Assembly: GCF_000215745.1 (NCBI RefSeq)
Contig: NC_015663.1
Coordinates: 1,116,001-1,180,000, forward strand
Source of the DNA: Klebsiella aerogenes KCTC 2190
GTDB taxonomy: Bacteria; Pseudomonadota; Gammaproteobacteria; Enterobacterales; Enterobacteriaceae
Length of the DNA stretch: 64,000 nucleotides
Direction: 5' to 3'
Positions 19,490 to 29,507 of the stretch are shown here, piece by piece (the first letter of the stretch is position 1; every line of letters begins with the position of its first letter). A program made the translations under genes and the position numbers. The notes beneath the pieces are model-generated. The model was not told the origin of the DNA, did no database searches, and saw only the letters and a program-made list of their open reading frames with translations.

Positions 19490-20412
19490 ACTTTTTCTAC
19501 CTCCGGGCGGCCCAGAATGCCGGTCGGCATTACTAACAGCACCAGAATCAGCAGCGCGAAGGAGACGACGTCCTTATATTCGGTGCTGAGATAAGCAGAA
19601 GAGAGCGCCTCGGCGATACCCAGAATCAGGCCGCCAATCATCGCGCCAGGGATACTGCCGATACCGCCGAGCACAGCTGCGGTAAAGGCCTTCATCCCGG
19701 CCATAAAACCGATGTAGGGGTTAATTACGCCGTAGAACTGCCCCAGCAGGACGCCCGCGACCGCCGCCATCGCTGCGCCAATGACGAAGGTCAGCGCAAT
19801 AACGCGGTCGGTATTGATGCCCAGCAGGCTCGCCATTTTCAGATCTTCCGCACAGGCGCGGCAGGCGCGGCCCATTCGCGAATAGCGAATAAACAGCGTC
19901 AGCGCCAGCATGGCGATAAAGGTAACGACCCAGATGACCAACTGCATGGTAGTGATAGTGGCGGAGAAATTATCGCTGTGGCCGACAATCCACTGGCCGT
20001 TAAAGAGACTCGGCAGCGCGACATCGCGCGAGCCTTCGGTCAGGCTGACAAAGTTCTGCAGGAATATCGACATCCCGATGGCGGAAATCAGCGCGATCAG
20101 ACGTTTGGAGCTGCGCACTGGCCGATAGGCCACGCGCTCGATACTCCAGCCGTAGGCGCTGGCGATAATGATAGCGCCAATAAAGCCTGCGGCGACCAGC
20201 AGCCAGCCGGTATCGATACCCAACATCATCAGGGCGGCGATAATCATGAACGAGACGTAGCTGCCGATCATGTAGACCTCGCCGTGGGCGAAGTTAATCA
20301 TGCCGATAATGCCGTACACCATCGTATAGCCGATGGCGATCAGCGCATAGGTACTGCCCAGCGTGACGCCGTTAAACATCTGCTGCAGAAAATAGAGAAA
20401 CTGCTCGGACAT
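19486..20412 (-). CDS. livH: Branched-chain amino acid ABC transporter permease LivH
   Basis: 308 residues, about eight membrane segments, with the family stretches [21 protein letters not shown] and [19 protein letters not shown]. With LivM it forms the inner-membrane channel for leucine, isoleucine and valine shared by the binding proteins LivJ and LivK. The 53-bp gap to livK contains a GC-rich palindrome (GCCGCCCGCGCGGTGCGGGCGG), which may attenuate transcription or stabilise the livK message. Confidence 0.95.
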   Translation of the reverse strand: MSEQFLYFLQQMFNGVTLGSTYALIAIGYTMVYGIIGMINFAHGEVYMIGSYVSFMIIAALMMLGIDTGWLLVAAGFIGAIIIASAYGWSIERVAYRPVRSSKRLIALISAIGMSIFLQNFVSLTEGSRDVALPSLFNGQWIVGHSDNFSATITTMQLVIWVVTFIAMLALTLFIRYSRMGRACRACAEDLKMASLLGINTDRVIALTFVIGAAMAAVAGVLLGQFYGVINPYIGFMAGMKAFTAAVLGGIGSIPGAMIGGLILGIAEALSSAYLSTEYKDVVSFALLILVLLVMPTGILGRPEVEKV

Positions 20413-20465
20413 AAGGTAACCTTTTTCATGCCGCCCGCGCGGTGCGGGCGGTGGGATAACGCGTC

Positions 20466-21575
20466 TTACTTAGCGACGGTGGATGAACCATCCGCGTGCC
20501 ACTGGAAGACACCAAATTCAAATCCCTTCAGATCGCCTTTTTCATCCCAATTCAGCGGCCCAATCACGGTCTTCGCGCCGTGAGCTTTCAAATCTTTAAT
20601 TAAATCCAGCGGCTGCTGGCTGCCGGTTCTGTCCATTGCTTGCGCCAGCGACTGAACGGCGGCATAGGTGATCCAGACGTACGGACCACTCGGATCTTTT
20701 TTATCCGCTTTCAGCGCATCAACAATAGCGCTGTTGGACGGATCCTGGTCATAGCGTTTTGGCATCGTCACCAGCATACCTTCCGCCGCCGCGCCGGCGA
20801 TGTTGGACAGCGAGGCGTTACCGACGCCTTCCGGCCCCATAAACTGCGTTTTCAGGCCGACGGAGCGCGCCTGGCGCAGCATCTGCCCCATTTCCGGGTA
20901 GTAGCCGCCGTAGTAGACGAAGTCGATATTCTCTTTCTTCAGGCGCGCCAGCAGCGCGGAGAAGTCTTTCTCACCGGCGGTGATGCCATCAAAGAAGACG
21001 ATATTGGCGCCGGCTTTCTTCAGGTTGTCCTGTACGGAACGCGCCAGCCCTTCACCGTACTGCTGTTTGTCATGAATAATCGCAATACGCTGCGGCTTCA
21101 CGTGTTCGAGGATATATTTCGCGGCGGTCGGCCCCTGGGAAGAGTCAAGACCTGCGGTACGCATAATGTACTGGTAGCCACGCTGGGTCAGTTCCGGGTT
21201 GGTCGCCCCGGGGGAGATCATCAGGATGCCTTCATCTTCATAGATGTCAGACGCCGGCTGGGTGGAGGAGGAACAGAGGTGGCCAATAACGTACTGAATG
21301 CCATCATTGACGATTTTGTTGGCGACCGCGACCGCTTGTTTCGGATCGCAGGCGTCGTCATATTCGACGCCAACCAGTTTGTCGCCTTTAATGCCGCCGC
21401 TGGCGTTAATGTCTTTAATCGCCTGGCGCGCGCCGTTGAATTCCATATCGCCCCACTGGGCAACCGGGCCAGACATCGCGCCGACGACGGCGACTTTAAT
21501 ATCCTTTGCCAACGCCGCGTGGGAAATCGCTAATGCAACGACTCCCGCGATGATCGTTTTCGCGTTCCTTTTCAT
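20466..21575 (-). CDS. livK: Leucine-specific periplasmic binding protein
   Basis: 369-residue precursor with a 23-residue signal peptide ending AALAKD. Type I periplasmic-binding fold; the disulphide pair [16 protein letters not shown] and the ligand-binding [11 protein letters not shown] agree with LivK. LivK specifically loads leucine onto LivHMGF. It is a paralogue of livJ at 22684-23787, the two being highly similar throughout. First gene of livKHMGF. Confidence 0.93.
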   Translation of the reverse strand: MKRNAKTIIAGVVALAISHAALAKDIKVAVVGAMSGPVAQWGDMEFNGARQAIKDINASGGIKGDKLVGVEYDDACDPKQAVAVANKIVNDGIQYVIGHLCSSSTQPASDIYEDEGILMISPGATNPELTQRGYQYIMRTAGLDSSQGPTAAKYILEHVKPQRIAIIHDKQQYGEGLARSVQDNLKKAGANIVFFDGITAGEKDFSALLARLKKENIDFVYYGGYYPEMGQMLRQARSVGLKTQFMGPEGVGNASLSNIAGAAAEGMLVTMPKRYDQDPSNSAIVDALKADKKDPSGPYVWITYAAVQSLAQAMDRTGSQQPLDLIKDLKAHGAKTVIGPLNWDEKGDLKGFEFGVFQWHADGSSTVAK

Positions 21576-21997
21576 GCTTCAGAACCCCGTTCGTGATGTG
21601 ATGTAAATGTTTTGTATTTTTATGGTTAAAAAGCATTCTGTGCTTTTATTAAACAACGCCATTTTTACCATGAACTTTAATGGTTTAGCGCAGTTTTTTA
21701 CCTGAATTATGATTAAAATCTCTATTTTTCAGGTGATTAAGAAAAGATAATATTCTGGTTTAAGGCGAAGATAAACAAAAAAAAGTCCAGTTCACAGCAT
21801 AAAATAACGGCATATAAGGCGGAATAAAACGCTACATATCAGGTTAAAATTCTGCTTATTTTTCGATCCATAATGTATTGCGCTACCCCCGTGCAACCAG
21901 GAAAACGAATCCCCTGATGAATGAGTGCAAAACAGCGCCCCGCCGAACGAGAAATTTGAGTACACTGTCGCATCTGTTTTAACTGGAACTGCCGCGT
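21576..21997. other. A+T-rich divergent promoter region of livK and panZ
   Basis: About 420 bp, A+T-rich (for example ATAAACAAAAAAAAGTC and TTGTATTTTTATGG), with no coding sequence on either strand. By position it must carry the livKHMGF promoter (Lrp/leucine-controlled in E. coli) and the panZ promoter. I did not find a single convincing operator. Confidence 0.6.
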
Positions 21998-22381
21998 ATG
22001 AAGCTCACCATTATCCGTTTACAGCACTTCAGCGATCAGGATCGCATTGATTTAGGCAAAATCTGGCCGTCGCAGGATCCTGCGGCGCTGATGCTGGATG
22101 AAAACCATCGTATTTACGCCGCCCGCTTTAACGAACGTCTGCTCGGCGCCGTACGCGTTACCCTGCGCGGCGTCGAAGGCGAGCTCAGCGATCTGTGCGT
22201 GCGTGAAGTCACCCGCCGCCGCGGCGTGGGGCAATATTTAGTGGAAGAGACGTTAAGCGATAACCCGAATATCAATAGCTGGCGCGTTGCCGATAGCGGG
22301 GTGGAAGACCGCGGCGTGATGGCGGCATTTATGCAGGCGCTGGGTTTCAGCGCCCAGCAGAATGGTTGGGAGAAGCATTAA
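21998..22381 (+). CDS. panZ: PanD maturation factor / regulator, GNAT fold
   Basis: 127 residues; matches E. coli YhhK (PanZ, PanM). It promotes self-cleavage of pro-PanD to active aspartate decarboxylase and inhibits PanD when acetyl-CoA/CoA is high, so it controls beta-alanine and coenzyme A synthesis. The GNAT-like core is seen in LSDLCVREVTRRRGVGQYLVEE. It lies between livK and livJ on the opposite strand, as in E. coli. Confidence 0.92.
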   Translation: MKLTIIRLQHFSDQDRIDLGKIWPSQDPAALMLDENHRIYAARFNERLLGAVRVTLRGVEGELSDLCVREVTRRRGVGQYLVEETLSDNPNINSWRVADSGVEDRGVMAAFMQALGFSAQQNGWEKH

Positions 22382-22683
22382 GCCGTAGCCCCAATAAACG
22401 CAGCGTGACCAGGGAAGAACCCGGCGGCGCTTCGCTTAGCCGGGCTACCTGGAAATTGTAGCCCCGGTAAGCGCAGCGCAACCGGGGTCAGACAACGCAT
22501 CCGCGGCGTAAAAGGCTCCGCAGACAACGCATCCGCGGCGTGAAAGGCGCCCTCACATTTAACCCAGCATTTCGCGTTGCAGGAAGGCGTCAAGACCCGA
22601 AATCCCCGGGAGCTTACTTCAGTAAGTGACCGGGGTTGAGGGCCGCAGACAACGCATCTGCGGCGTGAAAGGCGCAGGTTAAA
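22382..22683. repeat. Composite repeat cluster between panZ and livJ
   Basis: Three elements in 300 bp. (1) An inverted REP pair (GAACCCGGCGGCGCTTCGC..GCCGGGCTAC and GTAGCCCCGGTAAGCGCAGC), about 22416-22487. (2) A 28-bp element CAGACAACGCATCCGCGGCG+TGAAAGGC present three times: 22489-22516, 22521-22548 and 22646-22673. (3) A decayed copy of the long palindrome family seen at 5578-5705 (AAATCCCCGGGAGCTTACTTCAGTAAG..GACCGGGGTTGAG, about 22590-22640). No gene. Confidence 0.85.
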
Positions 22684-23787
22684 TTATTTGGCGTCGGTTG
22701 CCGTACCGTTCGCATGCCAGGTAAACACGCCGAACTCGAACCCTTTCAGGTCGCCTTTCTCATCCCACGACAGCGGCCCCATGACGGTATCCACCTTCGC
22801 CCCTTTCAGGTATTTCGCGATTTCCGCCGGATCTTCAGACTGATTTAACCCCGCCTGCAGCGACTGCAGTGCCGCATAGGTGGTCCACACGAAGGCGCCG
22901 CTCGGATCCTGTTTCTTCGCTTTGATAGCATCCACAATCGGTTTGTTTGCCGGAACCTGATCGTAGTTCTTCGGTTTGGTGACCAGCAGGCCTTCTGCCG
23001 ACTCGCCGGCGATGTTAGACAGGGAAACGTTAGCCACGCCTTCCGGGCCCATAAACTGGGTTTTCAGACCGGCTGCGCGCGCCTGGCGCAGGATCTGCCC
23101 CATTTCCGGGTGATAACCGCCGTAGTAGACGAAGTCGATATTTTCTTTCTTCAGGCGCGCCACGAGGGTAGAGAAATCTTTCTCACCGGCGGTGATCCCG
23201 TCAAAGAACACCACGTTGGCGCCGCCTTTCTTCAGGTTTTCCTGAACTGAGCGCGCCAGCCCTTCGCCATATTGCTGTTTGTCATGAACCACAGCGATGC
23301 GCTGCGGCTTCACCGTGCCGAGAATATATTTAGCCGCCGTCGGTCCCTGATCGGAGTCGAGACCGGTGGTGCGCAGAATCAGCTTATAGCCGCGCGCCGT
23401 CAGCTCCGGCGCGGTTGCCGCCGGGGTAATCATCAGGATGCCTTCGTCTTCATAGATGTCAGATGCCGGCTGGGTGGATGAGGAACACAGGTGACCGATA
23501 ACGTATTTAATGCCGTCATTCACCACTTTGTTCGCAACAGCCACCGCTTGTTTCGGGTCGCAGGCATCGTCATATTTTACGATCTGCAATTTATTGCCTT
23601 TGATACCGCCCTTGGCGTTGATATCAGCTACCGCCTGCTCCGCGCCGGTAAACTCCTGGTCGCCATACTGGGCAACCGGGCCGGACATCGCTCCCACGAC
23701 GGCAATTTTAATGTCTTCCGCCAGCGCGGAACCGCTCATAATTAAAGCAATACATCCTGCCAGTAACGCTTTACCCTTCATATTCAT
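22684..23787 (-). CDS. livJ: Leu/Ile/Val periplasmic binding protein
   Basis: 367-residue precursor from ATG 23787 ([12 protein letters not shown]), with a signal peptide cleaved after GSALA. Same fold and conserved cysteines as LivK ([17 protein letters not shown]). It feeds leucine, isoleucine and valine to LivHMGF and is transcribed on its own. The frame is open five codons further upstream; the chosen start agrees with E. coli LivJ. Confidence 0.95.
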   Translation of the reverse strand: MNMKGKALLAGCIALIMSGSALAEDIKIAVVGAMSGPVAQYGDQEFTGAEQAVADINAKGGIKGNKLQIVKYDDACDPKQAVAVANKVVNDGIKYVIGHLCSSSTQPASDIYEDEGILMITPAATAPELTARGYKLILRTTGLDSDQGPTAAKYILGTVKPQRIAVVHDKQQYGEGLARSVQENLKKGGANVVFFDGITAGEKDFSTLVARLKKENIDFVYYGGYHPEMGQILRQARAAGLKTQFMGPEGVANVSLSNIAGESAEGLLVTKPKNYDQVPANKPIVDAIKAKKQDPSGAFVWTTYAALQSLQAGLNQSEDPAEIAKYLKGAKVDTVMGPLSWDEKGDLKGFEFGVFTWHANGTATDAK

Positions 23788-24053
23788 CCTGAGGCTCCCC
23801 ATTATTATGGTTTTTGCATTTGTTGTGATGTTGTTTGTCAGCGCATTATTCTGATTTTTTAGTCATAATAAGTGTAGTATGACTGCATTTGGGTCTGCCG
23901 CCTGCGCTTTTGCAGCACACTATGCCAAAACATACCCCATTTTTCAGAATTTGAAACAACAATTTGCAAGAGATGTAAAAGTTATGTGACTGAAGCTAAA
24001 GGTCGCGACAAATCGCGCGGAGAGGGGAAACGGGTATGACGGGGATATAAAAC
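23788..24053. other. livJ upstream region
   Basis: No gene. The A+T-rich half (23800-23960) should contain the livJ promoter and Lrp-binding sequences. In E. coli the leader of livJ is a target of the small RNA GcvB; I did not identify the site here. It ends at the rpoH terminator. Confidence 0.55.
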
Positions 24054-24083
24054 AAAAAGCCCCCGCTGAAACAGCAGAGGCTT
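24054..24083 (-). terminator. Rho-independent terminator of rpoH
   Basis: Minus strand AAGCCTCTGCTG-TTT-CAGCGGGGGCTT followed by a T-run (24054-24058). The stem has 12 bp with one internal mismatch; it lies about 30 bp after the rpoH stop. Confidence 0.9.
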
Positions 24084-24111
24084 AATTCACTACGGCGCAG
24101 AAAGTCGAAGA

Positions 24112-24966
24112 TTAAGCTTCGATAGCGGCGCGTAGTTTTTTCATCGCGTTCTTTTCCAGCTGACGAACACGTTCAGCTGAGACGCCATAACGATCCGCCA
24201 GCTCCTGCAGCGTGGACTTGTTGTCCTCGTCCAGCCAGCGAGCGCGGATGATGTCCTGGCTACGCTCGTCCAGGCCCTGCATCGCATCAGTCAGTTTATT
24301 AGCAGCCTGCTCTTCCCAGTTATCGTCTTCGATGCCGTCGGCAAAGTTAGACGTTTTGTCCTGCAGATAGAGCACCGGCGCCATCGGCTGGCTATCGGAT
24401 TCGTCATCGGACGACATATCAAAGGTCATGTCCTGCGCTGCCATACGTGATTCCATCTCACGTACGTCTTTGCTCGACACACCCAGCTCGCGGGCAACCA
24501 TCTCTACTTCGTCCTGGTTAAACCAGCCCAGACGCTGCTTGGTTTTACGCAGGTTGAAGAACAGCTTACGCTGCGCTTTGGTGGTTGCGACTTTAACGAT
24601 ACGCCAGTTACGCAGCACGTATTCGTGGATTTCCGCTTTAATCCAGTGCACGGCGAAGGAAACCAGTCGCACACCCACTTCCGGGTTGAAACGACGTACG
24701 GCTTTCATCAGACCGATGTTACCTTCCTGAATAAGGTCCGCCTGCGGCAGGCCATAGCCCGAGTAGTTACGAGCAATATGAACAACAAAGCGCAGGTGAG
24801 ACAGAATCAGCTTTTTCGCTGCTTCCAGATCGCCCTGGTAATGCAGCTTTTCAGCAAGCTCCCGCTCTTCATCAGCCGATAACATCGGCCAAGTGTTAGC
24901 AGCCCGGATGTACGATTCCAGGTTACCAACGGGGGCTAAAGCTAAAGTTTGCATTTCTTTGGTCAT
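24112..24966 (-). CDS. rpoH: RNA polymerase sigma factor RpoH (sigma 32)
   Basis: 284 residues, full length. Region 2 ([30 protein letters not shown]), the RpoH box ([12 protein letters not shown]) that distinguishes heat-shock sigma factors and takes part in FtsH/chaperone control, and region 4 with the HTH ([17 protein letters not shown]). It directs transcription of chaperone and protease genes. Upstream lie a sigma-E promoter, a DnaA box and a further -10 at the ftsX end. The start of the coding region is expected to form the known thermosensor fold. Confidence 0.97.
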   Translation of the reverse strand: MTKEMQTLALAPVGNLESYIRAANTWPMLSADEERELAEKLHYQGDLEAAKKLILSHLRFVVHIARNYSGYGLPQADLIQEGNIGLMKAVRRFNPEVGVRLVSFAVHWIKAEIHEYVLRNWRIVKVATTKAQRKLFFNLRKTKQRLGWFNQDEVEMVARELGVSSKDVREMESRMAAQDMTFDMSSDDESDSQPMAPVLYLQDKTSNFADGIEDDNWEEQAANKLTDAMQGLDERSQDIIRARWLDEDNKSTLQELADRYGVSAERVRQLEKNAMKKLRAAIEA

Positions 24967-25066
24967 TCAAATCCTCTCAATCGATAGTGTCTGACATGAA
25001 CTTGTCCCCATCAGGCAACAAACATGCCAGCATTTATGAGCAACGAGAATATCACCCACAGTAGTA

Positions 25067-25094
25067 TCAGACAGTGATTTTATCCACAAGTTCC
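25067..25094 (-). promoter_or_regulatory. Sigma-E-dependent rpoH promoter with DnaA box
   Basis: Minus strand GGAACTT (25088-25094), a 16-bp spacer and TCTGA (25067-25071): a consensus sigma-E promoter, corresponding to E. coli rpoH P3. Inside it TTATCCACA (25080-25088) is a perfect DnaA box; DnaA represses rpoH in E. coli. So envelope stress and replication status can both act here. Confidence 0.85.
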
Positions 25095-25170
25095 ATGCAA
25101 CGTTGTGAGTAAATTACGCACAAAATGTGACATGGAGATGAAAGATTAGGGAAGAGGCGAACAGGGACTC

Positions 25171-25213
25171 TTTCCCTGCAGAGAGATATTCAGTGCAGGG
25201 AAAGATTATACCA
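25171..25213 (-). promoter_or_regulatory. Extended -10 (putative rpoH P1) and hairpin after ftsX
   Basis: Minus strand TGGTATAAT (25205-25213) is an extended -10 directly past the ftsX stop codon, in the place of the distal sigma-70 promoter of rpoH. Next is a perfect 10-bp inverted repeat TTTCCCTGCA/TGCAGGGAAA (25171-25180 with 25194-25203) without a T tail, which would lie at the 5' end of that transcript. Confidence 0.55.
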
Positions 25214-25221
25214 GAAAATTT

Positions 25222-26277
25222 TTAGTCGGGGGTAAAGTGACGTAAATGTTGCACCGTCGCCAGCCATGCCGCGACCCAGCCAATCATCGAGCAGACGATT
25301 AGCATTAGCAGGCATTCATCGAAGCCTAAGCCGCTGAGTTCAAATTTAGTACCAAACACTTTCGCCACTTCGGTCACCGCCGAGGAGAGGCGCATCACCA
25401 GAATCTCCGACAGAATCAGCGACAAAAACGCCCCGGCGAAGCCCAACAGCGCGCCGCCATAGAGGAACGGACGCAGGATGAAACCGTCGGTAGCGCCGAT
25501 CAGCTTCTGGACGTTAATGGTATCGCGACGGGCGAAGATGCTCAGACGTACGCTGTTGCCAATCACCAGGAACACCGCGGCAATCATCAGCACGCCGATC
25601 ATCGCCGACACCCGGCCGACCAGCCCGGTCAGCGACGCCAGGCGCGCAAACCAGCTATCGTCCATGCGCACTTCGTCGACTCCCTGAATACGGGAGACGC
25701 GATCGCGCAGGGTGTTAAGCGAATCGGTATTCTGGAAATCGAGCTTCGGCACCACAATCGCTACCGCCGGCAACGGGTTCTCTTCCAGCATATCCAGCGC
25801 GCCGCCAAACCCGGACCAGTTGCGGAACTCGCCCAGCGCCTCATCGCGCGACAGATAATTTACCTTCTCAACGCCCTGCTCCGCCTGCAGTTGGCCAACC
25901 ACCCGCGCCGCCGCATCGTCATCCAGCGTTTTTTCCAGATAGACGGTGATCTGCGGCGACGGATAATACTGCGACGCCGCGCTGTTGACGTTTTTGTAGA
26001 CCATATAGCAGACGCTCGGCAGCGTCAGCGAAATAGCGATCACCATAATGGTGAGAAAGGTCGCCAGCGGCGTGCTTTTTAAATCCTGTAACGCGCCGTG
26101 CCAGGCGTAGCGCACCTGCTCGTTAAAGACGTTACTCTTCCGCGATGCCGGGTTCGGCGCCGCTTTTGGCCGTTTTGGCGCATTGCGCCCGCCGTTGCCG
26201 CCGCCGGTGGCGTTACGGAGACGATCGAACTTGCTGCCGAACTGGCGAATCTGGTTCACTGCGTCGCGCTTATTCAC
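25222..26277 (-). CDS. ftsX: Cell division protein FtsX
   Basis: 351 residues, four membrane segments with a large periplasmic loop between the first two ([20 protein letters not shown] onwards) that recruits EnvC to activate amidases at the septum. The GTG start at 26277 is chosen: GGAGG lies 8 bp upstream and it matches the E. coli start (NKRDA..). An ATG at 26292 exists but includes that Shine-Dalgarno. The start overlaps the ftsE stop (GTGAATAA). Confidence 0.94.
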   Translation of the reverse strand: MNKRDAVNQIRQFGSKFDRLRNATGGGNGGRNAPKRPKAAPNPASRKSNVFNEQVRYAWHGALQDLKSTPLATFLTIMVIAISLTLPSVCYMVYKNVNSAASQYYPSPQITVYLEKTLDDDAAARVVGQLQAEQGVEKVNYLSRDEALGEFRNWSGFGGALDMLEENPLPAVAIVVPKLDFQNTDSLNTLRDRVSRIQGVDEVRMDDSWFARLASLTGLVGRVSAMIGVLMIAAVFLVIGNSVRLSIFARRDTINVQKLIGATDGFILRPFLYGGALLGFAGAFLSLILSEILVMRLSSAVTEVAKVFGTKFELSGLGFDECLLMLIVCSMIGWVAAWLATVQHLRHFTPD

Positions 26278-26938
26278 CCCGATGGCCTCCATGCATATGA
26301 CCGTCGCTTAGCGTCAGGACACGGTACGGACGGCTGGAAATAAGCCCCAGGTCGTGCGTCGCCATCAGTACCGTCACCCCTACGCGGTTAAACTCTTCAA
26401 ACAGACGTAAAATCCCTTCCGAGAGCGCCTCATCGAGGTTACCGGTCGGTTCATCCGCCAGCAGCACCGCCGGCTTGTTGACCACCGCGCGGGCAATGCC
26501 CACACGCTGTTGCTCACCACCGGAGAGTTGGATGGGGAAATTTTTCGCTTTGTCCAGCAGCCCGACTTTATCCAGCGCTGCGGATACGCGGCGGCGAATA
26601 TCATCGCCGCTGGCGCCGGCGATAATCAGCGGGATCGCCACATTATCGAACACGGTGCGATCCATCAGCAGGTGGTGGTCCTGGAAAATCATGCCGATTT
26701 GGCGGCGCAGGAACGGCACCTCGCGGCTCTTCAGTCGGCTGATATCATGGCCGCTGAACAGAATTTTCCCGGCGCTCGGCCGTTCGATACCACAGATAAG
26801 CTTCAGCAGGGTACTTTTCCCCGCGCCGGAATGGCCGGTCAGGAACGCCATCTCGCCCTGCTGCAGGTGGAACGTCACCCCCTGCAGCGCTTGTCTCCCA
26901 CCGAGATAGGCTTTGCTGACTTGTTCAAAGCGAATCAT
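26270..26938 (-). CDS. ftsE: Cell division ATP-binding protein FtsE
   Basis: 222 residues, a compact ABC ATPase: Walker [11 protein letters not shown] (35-44), signature [10 protein letters not shown], Walker [13 protein letters not shown] and switch His ATHD. With FtsX it forms a type VII ABC mechanotransmission complex at the divisome. It lies between ftsY and ftsX in the conserved ftsYEX operon, two bases after ftsY. Confidence 0.96.
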   Translation of the reverse strand: MIRFEQVSKAYLGGRQALQGVTFHLQQGEMAFLTGHSGAGKSTLLKLICGIERPSAGKILFSGHDISRLKSREVPFLRRQIGMIFQDHHLLMDRTVFDNVAIPLIIAGASGDDIRRRVSAALDKVGLLDKAKNFPIQLSGGEQQRVGIARAVVNKPAVLLADEPTGNLDEALSEGILRLFEEFNRVGVTVLMATHDLGLISSRPYRVLTLSDGHMHGGHRGE

Positions 26939-26940
26939 TC

Positions 26941-28434
26941 TTAATCCTCTCGGGCAAAAAGTGCCTCAATAAAGTCGCCCGCATTAAACGGACGCAGATC
27001 TTCAATACGTTCGCCGACGCCAATATAGCGAATCGGAATACTGAACTGGTCAGCCACTGAGAAGATAACCCCGCCCTTCGCGGTTCCGTCAAGCTTAGTC
27101 AATGTAATGCCGGTCAGCCCCACCGCTTCGTGGAACAGTTTGGCCTGGCTAATCGCGTTCTGCCCGGTGCTGGCGTCGATGGTTAGCATGACTTCATGCG
27201 GCGCGTCGACGTCCAGTTTCTTCATTACGCGGACAATCTTCTTCAGTTCTTCCATCAGATGCGATTTATTCTGCAGACGACCCGCGGTATCGGCAATCAG
27301 CACATCAATATTGCGCGCTTTCGCCGCCTGAATGGCGTCAAAAATAACCGAGGCTGAATCAGCGCCGGTATGCTGGGCAATCACCGGGATCTCGTTACGC
27401 TGGCCCCAGACCTGTAACTGTTCCACCGCCGCCGCGCGGAAGGTATCCCCCGCCGCCAGCATCACGGATTTGCCCTGCTGCTCAAACTGACGCGCCAGCT
27501 TACCGATGGTGGTGGTTTTACCCACGCCGTTAACGCCGACCATCAGAATAACAAATGGCGTTTTCCCTTCAACATTCAGCGGTTCCTCAACTTTCGTCAG
27601 GATCTCGCTCATCTCTTCTTTCAGCAGACCGTATAACGCCTCGGCATCACGCAGCTGCTTACGGCTGGCCCCCTCGGTAAGATTGGTAATAATCTTACGC
27701 GTGGTTTCCACCCCAACGTCGGCAATCAGCAGCTGTTCTTCCAGCTCTTCAAACAGATCGTCGTCGATTTTTTTACCGCGGAACAGGCTGATAAATCCGG
27801 AACCCAGATTCTGTTTGGTTTTCACCAGGCTGCGTTTTAAGCGGGCGAAGAAACCTTCTTTGGTCGGTTTTTCCTGCTCCTGCGGCGCCGCTTCCTGAGT
27901 TTCCGCTTCTTCTTCTGGCGTCTCTTCAACGTCTTGCGCCGCCAGAGCTTGTGCTTCGAGCTCTTCATCGCTTAGTTCGGCTTCGGGCTCTTCCGGGAGG
28001 ATCTCATCTTCGATGACCTCAGGCTCCGCGACGATAACCTCTTCCGGCGTCTGTTCAGCGACCGCTTCGGCGATAACCGGCTCGGCTATTACCTCTTCAA
28101 CCAGCGGTTCAGCGACTTTTTCTTCTACCGCAGGAACAACCGGCGCTTCTTCAACTACGATTTCCGACGCCGCGGTCTCTTCCGCCACCGGATGCGACAG
28201 TTCGCTTTCAACAACCTGTTCGGTAACCTCTACGACCTCGGCGGCAAAGGCCTCGGGGTCTTCTTTTACCGTTTCCGCCGCGGGTACGGCTTCCGCAGGC
28301 ATTTCCGCCGCCGGAGCCTGTTCCGCAACCTCTTGTTGTTCTTCTACTTTTTGTTCTGTTTCGCTTTCCTGAGCCTGTTCTTTTTGCCCAAAGCCCAGCC
28401 AGGAAAAGAAGCCACGTTTTTTCTCTTTTGCCAT
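26941..28434 (-). CDS. ftsY: Signal recognition particle receptor FtsY
   Basis: 497 residues starting MAKEKKRGFFSWLGFGQKEQ, a basic/amphipathic membrane-targeting tip. Next is a long, very acidic Glu/Val/Ala-rich A domain (about 20-195), then the SRP-GTPase NG domain with GVNGVGKTTT, DTAGR and TKLDGTAKGG motifs. It docks SRP-ribosome complexes at the Sec translocon. The frame is open 16 codons further upstream, but MAKEKKR is the family start. First gene of ftsYEX, divergent from rsmD. Confidence 0.97.
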   Translation of the reverse strand: MAKEKKRGFFSWLGFGQKEQAQESETEQKVEEQQEVAEQAPAAEMPAEAVPAAETVKEDPEAFAAEVVEVTEQVVESELSHPVAEETAASEIVVEEAPVVPAVEEKVAEPLVEEVIAEPVIAEAVAEQTPEEVIVAEPEVIEDEILPEEPEAELSDEELEAQALAAQDVEETPEEEAETQEAAPQEQEKPTKEGFFARLKRSLVKTKQNLGSGFISLFRGKKIDDDLFEELEEQLLIADVGVETTRKIITNLTEGASRKQLRDAEALYGLLKEEMSEILTKVEEPLNVEGKTPFVILMVGVNGVGKTTTIGKLARQFEQQGKSVMLAAGDTFRAAAVEQLQVWGQRNEIPVIAQHTGADSASVIFDAIQAAKARNIDVLIADTAGRLQNKSHLMEELKKIVRVMKKLDVDAPHEVMLTIDASTGQNAISQAKLFHEAVGLTGITLTKLDGTAKGGVIFSVADQFSIPIRYIGVGERIEDLRPFNAGDFIEALFARED

Positions 28435-28627
28435 TTGCGACCACACTCCTCGCTGTTTATTCATGGCGCAGCTTCGACACAACCGCTTCAGAAGCTGAAA
28501 AAATGATGAAATTAGTTGGATAGTCTATCACTTAACTTAACTCGCATCACCGCCCCCGGATTAAGGTTTCGTCAATGGTCTTCGATCGTTAGAATAGCAG
28601 GCTGGAAGTTGAGACTTGAGCAAAGAG

Positions 28628-29224
28628 ATGAAGAAACCAAATCACGCAGGCAGCGGCCAGATCCGCATTATCGGCGGACAGTGGCGGGGCCGTAAATTAC
28701 CGGTGCCGGAGAGCCCGGGTCTGCGCCCGACCACCGACCGGGTTCGGGAAACGCTATTTAACTGGCTGGCGCCGTCAATGGTCGACGCCCACTGCCTTGA
28801 CTGCTTCGCCGGCAGCGGCGCGCTGGGGCTGGAAGCGCTGTCACGCTATGCCGCCAGCACCACGCTACTGGAGATGGAGCGCGGCGTCGCGCAGCAGCTA
28901 CAAAAAAATCTCGCGACGCTGAAAGCCAGCAACGGCAAGGTGGTCAACACCAACACGCTGGCGTTTCTCAGCCAGCCGGGTACGCCGCACCACATTGTCT
29001 TCGTCGATCCCCCCTTCCGCAAAGGGCTACTGGAAGAAACGCTCAGCCTGCTGGAAAAAAACCACTGGCTCGCAGATGAAGCGCTGATTTATGTCGAGAG
29101 CGAAGTAGAAAACGGACTACCGCCGGTTCCGGCAAACTGGCAGCTGTATCGCGAAAAAGTCGCCGGACAGGTCGCCTACCGCCTGTATCAACGCGAGGCA
29201 CAAGGAGAAAACCATGCTGATTAA
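28628..29224 (+). CDS. rsmD: 16S rRNA (guanine966-N2)-methyltransferase
   Basis: 198 residues; SAM-binding motif LDCFAGSGALGLEAL (about 56-70) and catalytic VFVDPPF (about 125-131), the (D)PPF/Y signature of N2-guanine methyltransferases. It modifies G966 of 16S rRNA. An alternative TTG start lies four codons upstream (28616); the ATG agrees with E. coli. Its end overlaps yhhL by 11 bp. Confidence 0.95.
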   Translation: MKKPNHAGSGQIRIIGGQWRGRKLPVPESPGLRPTTDRVRETLFNWLAPSMVDAHCLDCFAGSGALGLEALSRYAASTTLLEMERGVAQQLQKNLATLKASNGKVVNTNTLAFLSQPGTPHHIVFVDPPFRKGLLEETLSLLEKNHWLADEALIYVESEVENGLPPVPANWQLYREKVAGQVAYRLYQREAQGENHAD

Positions 29225-29492
29225 TTTAGGCCGCCTGCTGATGCTATGCGTTTGGGCGTTTTTGCTGTTGAACCTGTTTCAACCTTTCCCAAAACCGCTG
29301 AATATCTTCGTTAATGTGGCGCTGATTTTTATGATTCTGATGCATGGCCTGCAGCTGACGCTGTTGAAAGCGACGCAAACGAAAGATGCGCCGCCGCTGA
29401 GCCGTTTTGAGCAGATTCGTATTTTCATCTTCGGCGTATTTGAACTGGTGGCCTGGCAGAAAAAGCTGAAGGCCACGCTGAAGAAGAAGTAA
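29214..29492 (+). CDS. yhhL: Small inner-membrane protein YhhL (DUF1145)
   Basis: 92 residues with two or three hydrophobic helices (LLMLCVWAFLLLNLFQPFP, IFVNVALIFMILMHGLQL) and a basic C terminus (KKLKATLKKK). Homologous to E. coli YhhL; function unknown. Overlaps rsmD, so it is very likely co-transcribed. Confidence 0.88.
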   Translation: MLINLGRLLMLCVWAFLLLNLFQPFPKPLNIFVNVALIFMILMHGLQLTLLKATQTKDAPPLSRFEQIRIFIFGVFELVAWQKKLKATLKKK

Positions 29493-29507
29493 CGGTTAAT
29501 CGAGGGC

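Noticed and set aside
28013..28372. 119-codon plus-strand frame opposite ftsY, very rich in Ser/Thr/Ala
   Set aside because: It is the complement of the Glu/Val/Ala-rich A domain of ftsY; biased codons give long antisense frames.
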